40,770 nucleotides of DNA from Chlorobiota bacterium (GCA_013152535.1 JAADGE010000081.1:51520-92289); one strand, 5' to 3'; shown: positions 1-8,285, counted from the stretch's first letter. Notes: a model not told the origin generated them from the sequence alone. Numbers and translations are program-made.

Positions 1-489
1 AAAAATACATTGAGTAAATTCACTAAAGAATTATTGCGAAATTTTGAAATATTTGATTTTAGTACAAAATATTATTACGAACATAAGAGTATTCCGCCCG
101 TAAACGAATTTACCGCAAATAATTCCATTTTTAATGAATTTTCAAAATATGTTGAAAAACAAGATAAAAGTTTTGAGTCCGAATCCGGTATTGCAGCTGA
201 ACAATTAGCAGAAATTGCTGAAAATGAGCATTATGAACAAGAAATTATTGTTAAAATAAAAGAACTGCAAAAAGAATTAAGTATTGATAAAAATAGTGCT
301 CTGATTCAATTTAAGGAAGAAATTATTCCGATATTGGAAAGAGAAATAATAAAAAGATACTATTTCGGAGAAGGTATAATTCGTGACGAAATGAAGTTTG
401 ATAAATCTTTGAAAAAAGCAAAAATAATATTATCCGATAAAGAAAAATATCAAATAATATTGTCCGGAATTAACGATAACCGGAAATAA
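1..489 (+). CDS. S41 family C-terminal processing peptidase, 3' fragment
   Basis: The reading frame is open from base 1 (K-N-T-L-S-K...), so this is the 3' end of a gene that starts upstream of the window; the TTG at 10 is only an internal codon. About 162 residues are visible. The segment resembles the alpha-helical C-terminal tail that follows the protease core in Bacteroidota carboxy-terminal processing peptidases: an FDFSTKYYYEHKSI-like stretch, then a Lys/Glu-rich region and the EIIKRYYFGEGIIRDEM segment that in this family precedes a short final helix. No catalytic Ser/Lys residues lie in the visible part. These enzymes are periplasmic or membrane-anchored serine proteases acting on C termini. 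The family call rests on remembered similarity of the tail only. Confidence 0.7.
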   Translation, partial: KNTLSKFTKELLRNFEIFDFSTKYYYEHKSIPPVNEFTANNSIFNEFSKYVEKQDKSFESESGIAAEQLAEIAENEHYEQEIIVKIKELQKELSIDKNSALIQFKEEIIPILEREIIKRYYFGEGIIRDEMKFDKSLKKAKIILSDKEKYQIILSGINDNRK

Positions 490-512
490 GTCAAATTTAT
501 TTGACTTTCCGG
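480..512 (+). terminator. Stem-loop at the stop codon of the S41 peptidase
   Basis: An 8-bp perfect stem (488-495 with 500-507, loop TTTA) extends through a 3-nt bulge by five further pairs (480-484 with 508-512). It overlaps the TAA stop codon. The T-rich stretch follows only after about 12 bases, so it is a weak intrinsic terminator or a 3'-end stabilising hairpin. Confidence 0.4.
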
Positions 513-568
513 AATAATATTTGTATTTTTATAAAAAGTTTTTTTAGTTTTGTTGAAAACAAAATAAT

Positions 569-964
569 ATGTTTCCTGATAAAATAGAATTTAAAAGAGG
601 ACAGGATACTCCGGGTGTAATATTTGACCTTGTTGAAAACAAATTTTTGATTACCGGTCGTTCCTTTCCTGCTGATGCAGACAAGTTTTATCAACAATTG
701 ATTAAATGGCTTGATGAATATAAAAATTCAAAACCTGAGAAGCCCATCGTTTTTGAAGTAAAAATGGAATATTTTAATACGGCTTCTGCAAAAATGTTGT
801 TGGATACATTTTTTAAACTGGAAGACATAAAAGAAAGCGGATTTCCTGTAAGTATTAAGTGGTATTCATTGGAAGAAGATGAAGATATGCAGGAAGCCGG
901 AGAAGAATTTGAAGATATCCTTGAGTTGGATTTTGATTTTATTGAATATGAAGAAGAAGATTGA
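569..964 (+). CDS. SiaC family (DUF1987) regulatory phosphoprotein
   Basis: A 131-residue cytoplasmic protein with the DUF1987 pattern: an N-terminal beta strand region (FPDKIEFKRGQDTPGVIFD), a helix with FYQQLIKWLDEY, and the family hallmark EYFNTASAKMLLD. In Pseudomonas SiaC, a threonine in the matching position is phosphorylated by the SiaB kinase and dephosphorylated by the PP2C-type SiaA, and the unphosphorylated form activates the diguanylate cyclase SiaD. Here the equivalent residue is Thr71. The C terminus is very acidic. The gene stands alone, flanked by a stem-loop upstream and a terminator downstream; no kinase or diguanylate cyclase gene adjoins it, but a SpoIIE-type phosphatase lies at 19026. 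The family call is confident; the target is unknown. Confidence 0.85.
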   Translation: MFPDKIEFKRGQDTPGVIFDLVENKFLITGRSFPADADKFYQQLIKWLDEYKNSKPEKPIVFEVKMEYFNTASAKMLLDTFFKLEDIKESGFPVSIKWYSLEEDEDMQEAGEEFEDILELDFDFIEYEEED

Positions 965-1010
965 TTAAAATTTTTATAAGTTTTTCCTTGTACGTTTGAT
1001 TTTGAGTACG

Positions 1011-1051
1011 AAGACCCGTTTTGCACAGCATTTCGGGTCTTACTCTTTTTT
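1011..1051 (+). terminator. Intrinsic terminator after the SiaC-like gene
   Basis: Perfect 8-bp stem AAGACCCG (1011-1018) with CGGGTCTT (1034-1041), a 15-nt loop, then ACTCTTTTTT on the + strand. The right arm overlaps the stop codon of the convergent mobA gene, so mobA has no separate terminator here. Confidence 0.65.
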
Positions 1052-1633
1052 AGCATTCGCACGTTTAAGAGCTGAAATGTAATCCGCCGATTTATTAATA
1101 TTTTTAAGTAAACAGTTATTGTAAAAGTTTAAATTTGAAATGTCAATTATTTTGCTGTTAAGTAATTTTATTATATTTCTTACTTTATAATTTCCTTTTT
1201 CCGATTCATTTAAAAAAGTTTTTGCAACGTTTTTTTTATAAATCCCTATTAATGGTTGCAGTATGCCTTTTTCAGACAGAATTGTAATATCAAGCTCCGG
1301 CTCTGAATTATCTTTCAGGTATTGTAAAAGTTCATATGATACAAAAGGCGTGTCAACACTGATAATAAAATTTTTTTCGTTTGTTGATTTGTTTAAAGAA
1401 GAAATAATTCCGCCTGCCGGACCGATATTGCTGATTTCATCACGAACGGACAGTGCTCCGCTTATTTTTACCTTCGGATTATTTGTACTGATAATAATTT
1501 CAGAACAAAAAAAAGATAAGGTCTCATATAAAATTTCAGTCAGGGTTTTATTCCTTATTTTCAAAAGGGCTTTATCCTTTCCCATTCGACTGCTTTTTCC
1601 TCCGGCAAGTATAATTCCGGTAATATCATTCAT
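1040..1633 (-). CDS. mobA: Molybdenum cofactor guanylyltransferase
   Basis: A 197-residue nucleotidyltransferase. The N terminus carries the MobA signature GIILAGGKSSRMGKDKALL (residues 6-24), with the GGxSxRMGxxK nucleotide-binding loop, and a VDTPFVS motif in the position of the metal-binding Asp of this fold. MobA attaches GMP to molybdopterin to form the guanine dinucleotide cofactor used by DMSO-reductase-family enzymes. The length is usual for the family. No other molybdenum cofactor or molybdoenzyme gene is in the window, so it is an isolated pathway gene here. Its 3' end converges on the SiaC-like gene, with the shared terminator covering its stop codon. A related cytidylyl/guanylyltransferase of different specificity is possible but less likely. 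Confidence 0.85.
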   Translation of the reverse strand: MNDITGIILAGGKSSRMGKDKALLKIRNKTLTEILYETLSFFCSEIIISTNNPKVKISGALSVRDEISNIGPAGGIISSLNKSTNEKNFIISVDTPFVSYELLQYLKDNSEPELDITILSEKGILQPLIGIYKKNVAKTFLNESEKGNYKVRNIIKLLNSKIIDISNLNFYNNCLLKNINKSADYISALKRANAKKE

Positions 1634-1731
1634 TATAAGCGTATTATAATTTTTATTATTGCATTATCTCTTTACTGAACCTTTGCGTGAAAAAATCAAA
1701 CTCCGAATTTCAGGTTTTCGATTTCCAATCT

Positions 1732-4512
1732 CTAATGCGCTTCCAACCAATTATTTCCGCTTCCGGTATCAACAATTAGCGGAACACTTAATTGAGCGGC
1801 ATTTTCCATTTCATAAGTAACAATTTGTTTTAGTTGTTCTGATTCCTTTTTGGGAACGTCAAAAACAAGTTCGTCATGTACCTGTAAAATCATTTTTGCC
1901 TGTAAACCCTCTTCGTTTATTCTTTTAAAGCATCTGTTCATGGCAATTTTAATAATATCAGCTGCAGTTCCCTGAATAGGGGCATTAATAGCATTGCGTT
2001 CATCATTGCTTCGTAATAAAGAATTTCGGGAATTTATGTTTTGAAGTTGTCGTTTTCTGCCGTATAATGTTTTAACAAATCCCTGTTCTCTTCCTATTTT
2101 TATACTCTTATCCATATAGATTTTAACTCCGGGATAACTTGTAAAGTAACCGTCAATCAATTGTTTTGCTTCTGAACGCGGAATTTCTAAATTTTGAGCC
2201 AAACCGAAAGCCGAAATACCGTAAATAATGCCGAAATTTGCTGATTTTGCTTTGCTGCGCATTTCTTTTGTAACATCATTAATCTCAACATTGAAAATTT
2301 TAGCCGCTGTTGCTGCATGAATATCTTCATTATTTCGAAAAGCTTTCAGCATATTTTCATCTTGACTTAAATGTGCCATAAGTCGCAATTCGATTTGTGA
2401 ATAATCAGCAGAAAGCAAAATATTATCCTCACTTGACGGAATAAAGGCTTCTCTAATTTTTTTGCCGTCTTCGGTTCGTATCGGAATATTCTGTAAATTA
2501 GGATTTGTTGAACTTAAGCGTCCTGTTGCTGTAACTGCCTGATTATATGATGTGTGTATTTTTCCTGTTTTTGGGTTAATAAGTAAAGGCAATGCTTTTG
2601 CATAAGTTGACAACAGTTTTGAAAAACCGCGATAGTCCAGAATTAAGTTAATAATTTCATGTGTCCCTTTCAGTTTTTGAAGCTCAGGTTCATTTGTTGC
2701 GTATTGTTTTGTTTTGGTTAATTTCGGCTTATCGGTAATTTTAAGTTCCTCAAATAAAATAATCCCGAGTTGTTTCGGTGATGCAATGTTGAAATTTTTA
2801 CCGGCAATTTCATAAATTTTATTTTCGCAAAAAATTATTTTTTCTTCAAGTTCTTTTTCATAATTATTAAGATGTTCCCGATTAATTTTTACACCTGTTT
2901 TTTCCATATCGGCTAAAACATAAACAAGCGGAAATTCAATCTCTTCGGCAAGTTTTTCTATATCGGCATCTTTCATTAATTTTTTTTGCAGTACAGTTTT
3001 TAATTGTAATGTAATGTCAGAATCTTCAGCAGCATATTCCGTAAGCTTTTCGATTTCAACATCAAGCATCGACAATTGATTTTTACCCTTTTTACCTATC
3101 AGAGTTTCGATTGAAACCGGGCTGTAATTAAGATAAATTTCTGCCATAGCATTCATATTATGCCTTCCGGAAGGATGAATCAAATAATCGGCAAGCATTG
3201 TATCAAAAACAGAACCGGCAACATGAATATTGTAATTTGAAAGAATATTTATATCGTATTTGATATTTTGCCCGATTTTTTTTGTCTCGGAATTTTCTAA
3301 AATCGCTTTAAGTTTATTAAGGACAATTAATTTTTCTTCATTTTTTCCTGTTAACGGAATGTAATATGCTTCCGCTTTTCGATAAGAAAAAGAAATACCG
3401 ACAATGTCTGCAAGATGCGGATTTGTTCCGGTAGTTTCGGTATCAAAACAAAATTCTTTTTGTTTTTGCAGATTTGTAATCAATCGATCTAAATCTTTGG
3501 TATTATCAACAAGAATGTAGTTGTGTTCGGAATTTTTAATATTTTTAAAGTCGGAAATTGACGTGTCGGAACTTACTTTTGTTTCAGTTTCAAATCCTCC
3601 GAATAAACTTCCTTGTGATATAATTTCTTGCTTGTTCGGAAGAATACTTTTTGATAAAAAATCAAATTCAAACTCTTTAAATAACTTTTCAAGTGTATTA
3701 TAATCCGGTTCAACTTTTTCTAATTCTTTTTCATTTATGTCAATTGGTACATCTAATGCTATAGTAACAAGCTCTTTAGAAAGTTTAACTAAATCTTTAC
3801 TGTTTATAATATTTTCTTTTTGCTTCCCTTTCAGTTCATCAATATGTTCATAAATGCCTTCAACACTTTTATATTTACTTATTAATTTCATTGAGGTTTT
3901 TTCTCCGATACCCGGGATACCGGGAACATTATCTGCCGTATCACCCCATATTGCAAGAATATCAATAACTTGTTCCGGATTGTCGATACCGTATTTTTCA
4001 CAAATTTCTTTTTTGCCGAGAATTTCTGCTTCATTTCCGCCTCTTTTCGGTTTATACATAAAAATCTTATCCGTAACCAATTGTCCGAAATCTTTATCGG
4101 GTGTCATCATATAAGTTGTGAAGCCGGCTTTTTCAGCTTTTTTTGCCATTGTCCCTATGGTATCGTCAGCTTCATATCCGGGAACTTCATAAATCGGAAT
4201 ATTAAAAGCTTTGATAATGTCTTTAATATACGGAACAGATTTTATAATATCTTCCGGTGTTGCATCTCTGTTGGCTTTATATTCCGGAAAAATTGTACTT
4301 CGAAAATTTCCTGTCGGCGGGTCAAAAACAACAGCAATGTGTGTAGGTTTTTCTTTTTTTAATATTTCATTGAGTGTATTAGTGAAACCGAGTATTGCAG
4401 AAGTATTTAAACCTTTTGAATTATATCTCGGATTTTTAATAAATGCATAGTAAGCTCTGAATATCAAGGCGTAAGCATCTAAAAGGAATAGTTTTTTATC
4501 GGTAGCTGACAT
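1732..4512 (-). CDS. polA: DNA polymerase I
   Basis: A complete 926-residue family A polymerase for gap repair and Okazaki fragment maturation. Three domains are visible. The N-terminal 5'-3' exonuclease/flap domain (about 1-290) has YEADD and the helix-hairpin-helix region DNVPGIPGIGEKT. The 3'-5' proofreading domain (about 330-510) has FDTETTG with Asp357 and Glu359, GQNIKYD, and YAAEDSD, so it looks catalytically intact. The polymerase domain (about 540-926) has motif A DYSQIELR with Asp703, motif B RSKAKSANFGIIYG, and motif C QVHDELVFD with Asp880. It lies 3 bases downstream of queD and is probably cotranscribed from the promoter at 4982-4989. Confidence 0.98.
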   Translation of the reverse strand: MSATDKKLFLLDAYALIFRAYYAFIKNPRYNSKGLNTSAILGFTNTLNEILKKEKPTHIAVVFDPPTGNFRSTIFPEYKANRDATPEDIIKSVPYIKDIIKAFNIPIYEVPGYEADDTIGTMAKKAEKAGFTTYMMTPDKDFGQLVTDKIFMYKPKRGGNEAEILGKKEICEKYGIDNPEQVIDILAIWGDTADNVPGIPGIGEKTSMKLISKYKSVEGIYEHIDELKGKQKENIINSKDLVKLSKELVTIALDVPIDINEKELEKVEPDYNTLEKLFKEFEFDFLSKSILPNKQEIISQGSLFGGFETETKVSSDTSISDFKNIKNSEHNYILVDNTKDLDRLITNLQKQKEFCFDTETTGTNPHLADIVGISFSYRKAEAYYIPLTGKNEEKLIVLNKLKAILENSETKKIGQNIKYDINILSNYNIHVAGSVFDTMLADYLIHPSGRHNMNAMAEIYLNYSPVSIETLIGKKGKNQLSMLDVEIEKLTEYAAEDSDITLQLKTVLQKKLMKDADIEKLAEEIEFPLVYVLADMEKTGVKINREHLNNYEKELEEKIIFCENKIYEIAGKNFNIASPKQLGIILFEELKITDKPKLTKTKQYATNEPELQKLKGTHEIINLILDYRGFSKLLSTYAKALPLLINPKTGKIHTSYNQAVTATGRLSSTNPNLQNIPIRTEDGKKIREAFIPSSEDNILLSADYSQIELRLMAHLSQDENMLKAFRNNEDIHAATAAKIFNVEINDVTKEMRSKAKSANFGIIYGISAFGLAQNLEIPRSEAKQLIDGYFTSYPGVKIYMDKSIKIGREQGFVKTLYGRKRQLQNINSRNSLLRSNDERNAINAPIQGTAADIIKIAMNRCFKRINEEGLQAKMILQVHDELVFDVPKKESEQLKQIVTYEMENAAQLSVPLIVDTGSGNNWLEAH

Positions 4513-4515
4513 ATA

Positions 4516-4962
4516 TTAAGAATTATCGGATGCGAACCATTCGGCATATGATGTTTCAGTTTCATAAAGACGTACGGAAAAAATATGAACATTCTTCGGA
4601 AGATGTTCCGAAATTATTTTTGCAAAATAAGAAACCATATTTTCGCAAGTAGGTTGGTAATCAGTTGCGATAAAGCGTTCAAACATTTCAGGAACATTTA
4701 CAAATGATTCGTACGGAGCTTCTTTATTTAAAATAACGGCATGGTCGAAAATATCAACAATATGTGTTTTTACAATTTTTTTTAAATCCCCGAAGTCAAT
4801 CACCATTCCGGTTTTTACATTTGAATTATCGGAAATCGGAGTACCGATAACCGTAACGAAAAGTTTGTAGGTGTGTCCGTGAATATTTTTACATTTCCCG
4901 TCGTAATTCCAGAGAGCATGTGCCGCTTCAAAATTGAATTGTTTTGTAACTCTAATTTTCAT
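4516..4962 (-). CDS. queD: 6-carboxy-5,6,7,8-tetrahydropterin synthase
   Basis: A 148-residue member of the PTPS/QueD family, which converts dihydroneopterin triphosphate to 6-carboxytetrahydropterin for queuosine synthesis. Zinc ligands are His15 (AAHAL) and His28/His30 (HGHTY); the catalytic Cys24 sits in KCKNIHGH. ENMVSYFA and the late ETETSYAEW segment are typical of the family. QueC, QueE and QueF are absent from the window. It is the first gene of a two-gene unit with polA. A pterin synthase in another pathway (folate or biopterin) is possible, but the single-Cys QueD pattern fits best. Confidence 0.88.
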   Translation of the reverse strand: MKIRVTKQFNFEAAHALWNYDGKCKNIHGHTYKLFVTVIGTPISDNSNVKTGMVIDFGDLKKIVKTHIVDIFDHAVILNKEAPYESFVNVPEMFERFIATDYQPTCENMVSYFAKIISEHLPKNVHIFSVRLYETETSYAEWFASDNS

Positions 4963-4981
4963 TTAATGTATTATTTTCCCG

Positions 4982-4989
4982 CAAAGATA
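4982..4989 (-). promoter_or_regulatory. -7 element of the queD-polA promoter
   Basis: TATCTTTG on the minus strand matches the Bacteroidetes TAnnTTTG -7 consensus and lies 19 bases before the queD ATG. I see no convincing TTTG -33 element. The short leader leaves no room for a preQ1 riboswitch. Confidence 0.5.
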
Positions 4990-5047
4990 AGAAAAAGGAT
5001 TTATACGTATTTTATTATCTTTTGAAAAGTCGGAAAATAATTAGGAA

Positions 5048-5353
5048 TTAGTTACATTCCGTACAATTATTAAGACATTCGATAATATGTTTCAAATTAT
5101 TATTTTGAAGAAAATAATAAGAATTTTTACCGTCTCTTTCGGAATTTAACACACCCTTGTCTTTTAAAATTCCAAGATGATGTGAGGTTGTAGATTGCTC
5201 TATTTTAAGTGCTTGATGAATTTCTGTAACTGTTAATCTGTCATTTTCCGATAATAAATTTAATATTGCAACTCTCAGGGGATGAGCCATTGCTTTTAAC
5301 ATTTTAGATGCTTTTTGTAAACTTTCAGGATTTAAAGACTTCATTTTTGTCAT
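5048..5353 (-). CDS. ArsR/SmtB family transcriptional regulator
   Basis: A small winged-helix repressor of 101 residues from the chosen start. The fold is visible as ASKMLKAMAHPLRVAILNLL, then LTVTEIHQAL, the recognition helix IEQSTTSHHLGIL, and a wing around GKNSYYFL. It ends in CLNNCTEC, a cysteine cluster that could bind metal or respond to thiols, although the classic alpha-3 metal site (ELCVCD) is absent. The reading frame extends to 5383, but a TACTTTTG -7 element at 5370-5377 lies inside that extension, so the ATG at 5353 (or 5344) is the better start. It is divergent from the aminotransferase, with a perfect palindrome at 5400-5413 between them, a likely operator. Confidence 0.85.
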   Translation of the reverse strand: MTKMKSLNPESLQKASKMLKAMAHPLRVAILNLLSENDRLTVTEIHQALKIEQSTTSHHLGILKDKGVLNSERDGKNSYYFLQNNNLKHIIECLNNCTECN

Positions 5354-5369
5354 AGTTTTGAATTTTAAA

Positions 5370-5377
5370 CAAAAGTA
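5370..5377 (-). promoter_or_regulatory. -7 element of the arsR-like gene
   Basis: TACTTTTG on the minus strand, 16 bases before the ATG at 5353. It fits the TAnnTTTG consensus and decides the start codon. No clear -33 element. Confidence 0.45.
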
Positions 5378-5399
5378 TTGCATTTAAATAGTTATAAAA

Positions 5400-5413
5400 A
5401 TGATAATTATCAT
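5400..5413. promoter_or_regulatory. Perfect 14-bp palindrome, candidate ArsR operator
   Basis: ATGATAATTATCAT is a perfect inverted repeat in the divergent region between the ArsR-type regulator and the aminotransferase. It sits just upstream of where the -33 region of the regulator's promoter should be. ArsR proteins bind such symmetric AT-rich sites, commonly in their own promoter. Binding is inferred. Confidence 0.45.
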
Positions 5414-5477
5414 ATTTAGATATTTTGATGTATTTGTATGTTTTTATCGTAAAAAGTTTTATGTTTATCAAAAAAAG

Positions 5478-5507
5478 TTTGTAAAAACTTAATAATATTT
5501 ACATTTG
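5478..5507 (+). promoter_or_regulatory. Promoter of the aminotransferase gene
   Basis: TTTG at 5478-5481, an 18-nt spacer, then TACATTTG at 5500-5507. This is close to the Bacteroidetes consensus TTTG-N19-21-TAnnTTTG. The ATG follows 18 bases after the -7 element. Confidence 0.65.
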
Positions 5508-5525
5508 CATCCCTAATTTTTAATA

Positions 5526-6698
5526 ATGATTCGACCAAAAGATCCAAATATAAAAACTTCAGTATTTGCTGTTATGTCAAAAATGGCAAATGATTATAAT
5601 GCGGTAAATTTATCACAAGGTTTTCCCGATTTCGGGGTTTCTGAAGAATTAATTGCACTTGTAAATAAATATATGATTGCCGGGTATAATCAGTATGCTC
5701 CGATGCCGGGAGTTTTTGAATTAAGAAAGAAATTATCTGCAAAAATTCAAAAATTATATAATCGCATTTACAATCCGGAAACAGAAATTACCATAACTGC
5801 CGGCGGAACACAAGCATTACATTCAACCATTTCAACAATTATTAATGAAGGTGATGAAGCTATTATTTTTGAACCGGCTTATGACAGTTATGCTCCTGTG
5901 GTCAGACTAAACGGCGGTCGCCCGGTTTATGTTCGATTAAAATACCCGAATTATTCCGTAGATTGGGACGCTGTAAATCAAATGGTTAATTCAAAAACAC
6001 GGTTAATTATTATTAATTCACCCCAAAACCCGTCCGGGAAAATTTTTTCGGATGAGGATTTTCAAAGTTTAAAAAAAGTTGTTGCAGGAACGAAGATTAT
6101 GATACTCAGCGATGAAGTGTATGAGCACATTATTTTTGACGGAAAAGAACATAAGAGTATTGCTGAGTATCCTGAATTAGCAGAACGCAGTATTTTGGTT
6201 TTTTCTTTCGGGAAAATGTATCATGCAACCGGTTGGAAATTAGGTTATTTTGCAGCACCTGAAAAAATATCCGAAGAAATAAGAAAGATTCATCAATTTA
6301 CGGTATTTGCTGCAAATACTCCTATTCAATATGCTGTTGCGGAATTTTTAGATAAAGAAGAAGAATACTTGCAACTTCCGAGTTTTTATCAGAAGAAAAG
6401 AGACTTTTTTAACGGTATGTTAAAAGATATTGGGTTTGATATTATTCCGGCAGGCGGAACCTACTTTCAAACAGTTAATTTTTCAAGTTTAACGGATGAA
6501 ACGGATTTTCAGTTAGCCGAAAGACTGACAAAAAAATTCGGAATTGCTGCAATTCCTATGTCTTCATTTTTTCATAATGAAGAAAATACTAAAACTTTGC
6601 GATTTTGCTTTGCGAAAACTGAAGAGGTTTTAAAACAAGCTGCCGAGAAGCTGGATGTATTTTATTCGCAGGCAAAAAAACAATTAAATTTGTTTTAA
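5526..6698 (+). CDS. Methionine aminotransferase (class I/II PLP aminotransferase)
   Basis: A 390-residue fold-type I aminotransferase. Visible features: NLSQGFPDFGV near the N terminus, GGTQALHSTI in the cofactor phosphate-binding region, NSPQNPSGKI with the NP motif, LSDEVYEHI with the PLP-binding Asp and Tyr, and SFGKMYHATGWKLGY with the Schiff-base lysine at residue 230. The SFGKxxHxTGWKxGY form is that of YbdL-like methionine aminotransferases and kynurenine aminotransferases rather than aspartate aminotransferases. It transfers the amino group from methionine or aromatic residues to 2-oxo acids, probably in methionine salvage. It has its own promoter, is divergent from the ArsR-type gene, and converges on the permease gene with only 6 bases between stops. 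Confidence 0.88.
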   Translation: MIRPKDPNIKTSVFAVMSKMANDYNAVNLSQGFPDFGVSEELIALVNKYMIAGYNQYAPMPGVFELRKKLSAKIQKLYNRIYNPETEITITAGGTQALHSTISTIINEGDEAIIFEPAYDSYAPVVRLNGGRPVYVRLKYPNYSVDWDAVNQMVNSKTRLIIINSPQNPSGKIFSDEDFQSLKKVVAGTKIMILSDEVYEHIIFDGKEHKSIAEYPELAERSILVFSFGKMYHATGWKLGYFAAPEKISEEIRKIHQFTVFAANTPIQYAVAEFLDKEEEYLQLPSFYQKKRDFFNGMLKDIGFDIIPAGGTYFQTVNFSSLTDETDFQLAERLTKKFGIAAIPMSSFFHNEENTKTLRFCFAKTEEVLKQAAEKLDVFYSQAKKQLNLF

Positions 6699-6704
6699 TT
6701 CAGC

Positions 6705-7934
6705 TTACACACTTTGAATTATTTTTATAAATTCGGATTTAAGTTTTGCTGCCGGATATAAAGAAATTACAGTACCTAAAGACATTACAGATAAAAATGT
6801 AAGAATAAAATCCGACAGCTTCATACTGACCGGATAAGCATCTACAATATACATTCCGTCAGACGGAAAAGTAATAAACCCGTATTGTTTTTGAGCCCAA
6901 CAAACCACACCGCCGAGAATTATTCCGATTAATGCTCCGGTAAAAGAGATTAACCACCCTTCAATAAAAAAAATGCGTTTTAAGCGATTAATTGTTGCTC
7001 CCATACTTAATAATGTAAAAATGTCTCTGCGTTTTTCAATAATCAACATTGTTACTGAACCGATTATGCTGAAAGATGCAATTAAAGTAATAAACAACAT
7101 AATAATGAAAGCTGCAAGACGTTCTGATTTCATAACTCTGTAAACATCAAATTGTTCGTAAACATCGTGTACGGTATAATCATCGCCGAGAATATTTTTG
7201 ATTTTTGATTTCAAAGATTCAATCTGCTCAGGATTTTCAGACAGTATTTCAATTGAACTGACGGTAGAACTGTCTCTGTCTGTTATTTTTCTGACAACTT
7301 TATTTGAAGTCAGAATATATTTTAAATCAAATTCGGAATCAATAGAAATAATGCCGGCAGGAATTAGATTTATGCGATTAAAAGCTTGCTCAGGATTTAA
7401 TAAATTTACTCTTTTGCGATTGGGTGTCCAAATTGAAACGCTTTTTCCTGTTTCTGTTGAAATTCCGAGTTTGTATGCAATTCCTCCGCCGATTACTGCA
7501 TAGTTCAACACTTTTCCCGATATTTTAAAAATGCCGTCTCGTAATGCGGATTTTAAATTAAACTGTTTCGCATAATCATCAGGAATGCCTTTTACGGTAC
7601 AAATAGTTTGCTTATTATCGTATTTTAATAAAATATTTTCTTCTGTAATTTCGGCAAAATATTTTAAGGCTTTTAAATTTTTAATTTGTAAAAATTTTTC
7701 ATTATTAATTCTGAAAGTCTTTCCTTTAACGGCTTGTATTTTTAAATCCGGAGCATAGCTTGAAATTTGCTTATCAATCAACGTTCCGAAACCGTTTATT
7801 GATGACAGAACGATAACAATGGCTGCTGTAGCAATCGCAACAACGACAATCGAAATTCCGGAGATAATATTTATGGCATTTCGGTTTTTTTTTGAAAATA
7901 AATACCGTTTTGCAATGTATAAAGAAAGATTCAT
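6705..7934 (-). CDS. FtsX-like ABC transporter permease, LolC/LolE type
   Basis: A 409-residue inner-membrane permease. An N-terminal membrane segment (about residues 22-47, IISGISIVVVAIATAAIVIVL) is followed by a large periplasmic region and three C-terminal segments forming the FtsX domain (about 275-400, including FITLIASFSIIGSVTMLIIEKRRDI cut into its usual core). The N terminus SLYIAKRYLFSKK is typical of LolC/E proteins, which release lipoproteins from the inner membrane with the LolD ATPase. No ATPase gene adjoins it. It overlaps the end of rbfA by one base (TAATG), so the two are translationally coupled, a pairing I recall from other Bacteroidota. Lipoprotein release is the likely role but the substrate is unproven. 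Confidence 0.82.
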   Translation of the reverse strand: MNLSLYIAKRYLFSKKNRNAINIISGISIVVVAIATAAIVIVLSSINGFGTLIDKQISSYAPDLKIQAVKGKTFRINNEKFLQIKNLKALKYFAEITEENILLKYDNKQTICTVKGIPDDYAKQFNLKSALRDGIFKISGKVLNYAVIGGGIAYKLGISTETGKSVSIWTPNRKRVNLLNPEQAFNRINLIPAGIISIDSEFDLKYILTSNKVVRKITDRDSSTVSSIEILSENPEQIESLKSKIKNILGDDYTVHDVYEQFDVYRVMKSERLAAFIIMLFITLIASFSIIGSVTMLIIEKRRDIFTLLSMGATINRLKRIFFIEGWLISFTGALIGIILGGVVCWAQKQYGFITFPSDGMYIVDAYPVSMKLSDFILTFLSVMSLGTVISLYPAAKLKSEFIKIIQSV

Positions 7935-8269
7935 TATTGTTTCAGTAAATTGTCAATTCGTTCGGCATAATCTAAACTGTCATCAATATAAAACTGTAAA
8001 TCAGGTATTTTTCTGACTTGATTTTTGATGCGATTTCCGAGTTCAAAGCGTAAATTACTCTTACTTTTTTTAATTTCTTCAAAAACAACAGTTTTATTTT
8101 GTTCCGGAAAAATGCTTAAATAAATTCTTGCCGTACTCAGATCCGGAGCTGTTCTTACAGTTGTTACACTGATTAATTTATTTGAAAATTCATTCGCTTT
8201 TCTTTGAAAAATAATACTCATTTCTTTTTGTATTAATGCCGATATTTTTTTTTGTCTTGTTGTTTCCAT
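7934..8269 (-). CDS. rbfA: Ribosome-binding factor A
   Basis: A 111-residue single KH-like domain protein. Recognisable parts are the N-terminal METTRQKKISALIQKEMS, the ISVTTVRTAPDLSTARIYLSIF core with the family's V(R)xxPDLxxAxVYxS pattern, and the end segment LGNRIKNQVRKIPDLQFYIDDSLDYAERID. RbfA binds the 30S subunit and helps 16S rRNA 5'-end maturation, especially in the cold. Length is normal. It is first in a unit with the LolC/E-type permease and is divergent from the Xaa-Pro aminopeptidase. Confidence 0.93.
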   Translation of the reverse strand: METTRQKKISALIQKEMSIIFQRKANEFSNKLISVTTVRTAPDLSTARIYLSIFPEQNKTVVFEEIKKSKSNLRFELGNRIKNQVRKIPDLQFYIDDSLDYAERIDNLLKQ

Positions 8270-8285
8270 ACTCCTATAATTTTTA

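Noticed and set aside
10-489. TTG at 10 as the start of a complete small gene
   Set aside because: The frame is open to base 1 and the sequence fits a C-terminal tail of an S41 peptidase, so it is a truncated gene.
691-1062. 123-codon open frame on the minus strand opposite the SiaC-like gene
   Set aside because: Low-complexity Ser/Asn-rich translation that mirrors an acidic coding region on the other strand; a shadow.
3970-4362. 130-codon + strand frame opposite polA
   Set aside because: Phe/Cys/Ile-rich translation with no domain, lying fully within the well-supported polA gene.
4963-5047. preQ1 riboswitch before queD
   Set aside because: The likely leader is only about a dozen bases after the -7 element, and no preQ1-like stem is visible.
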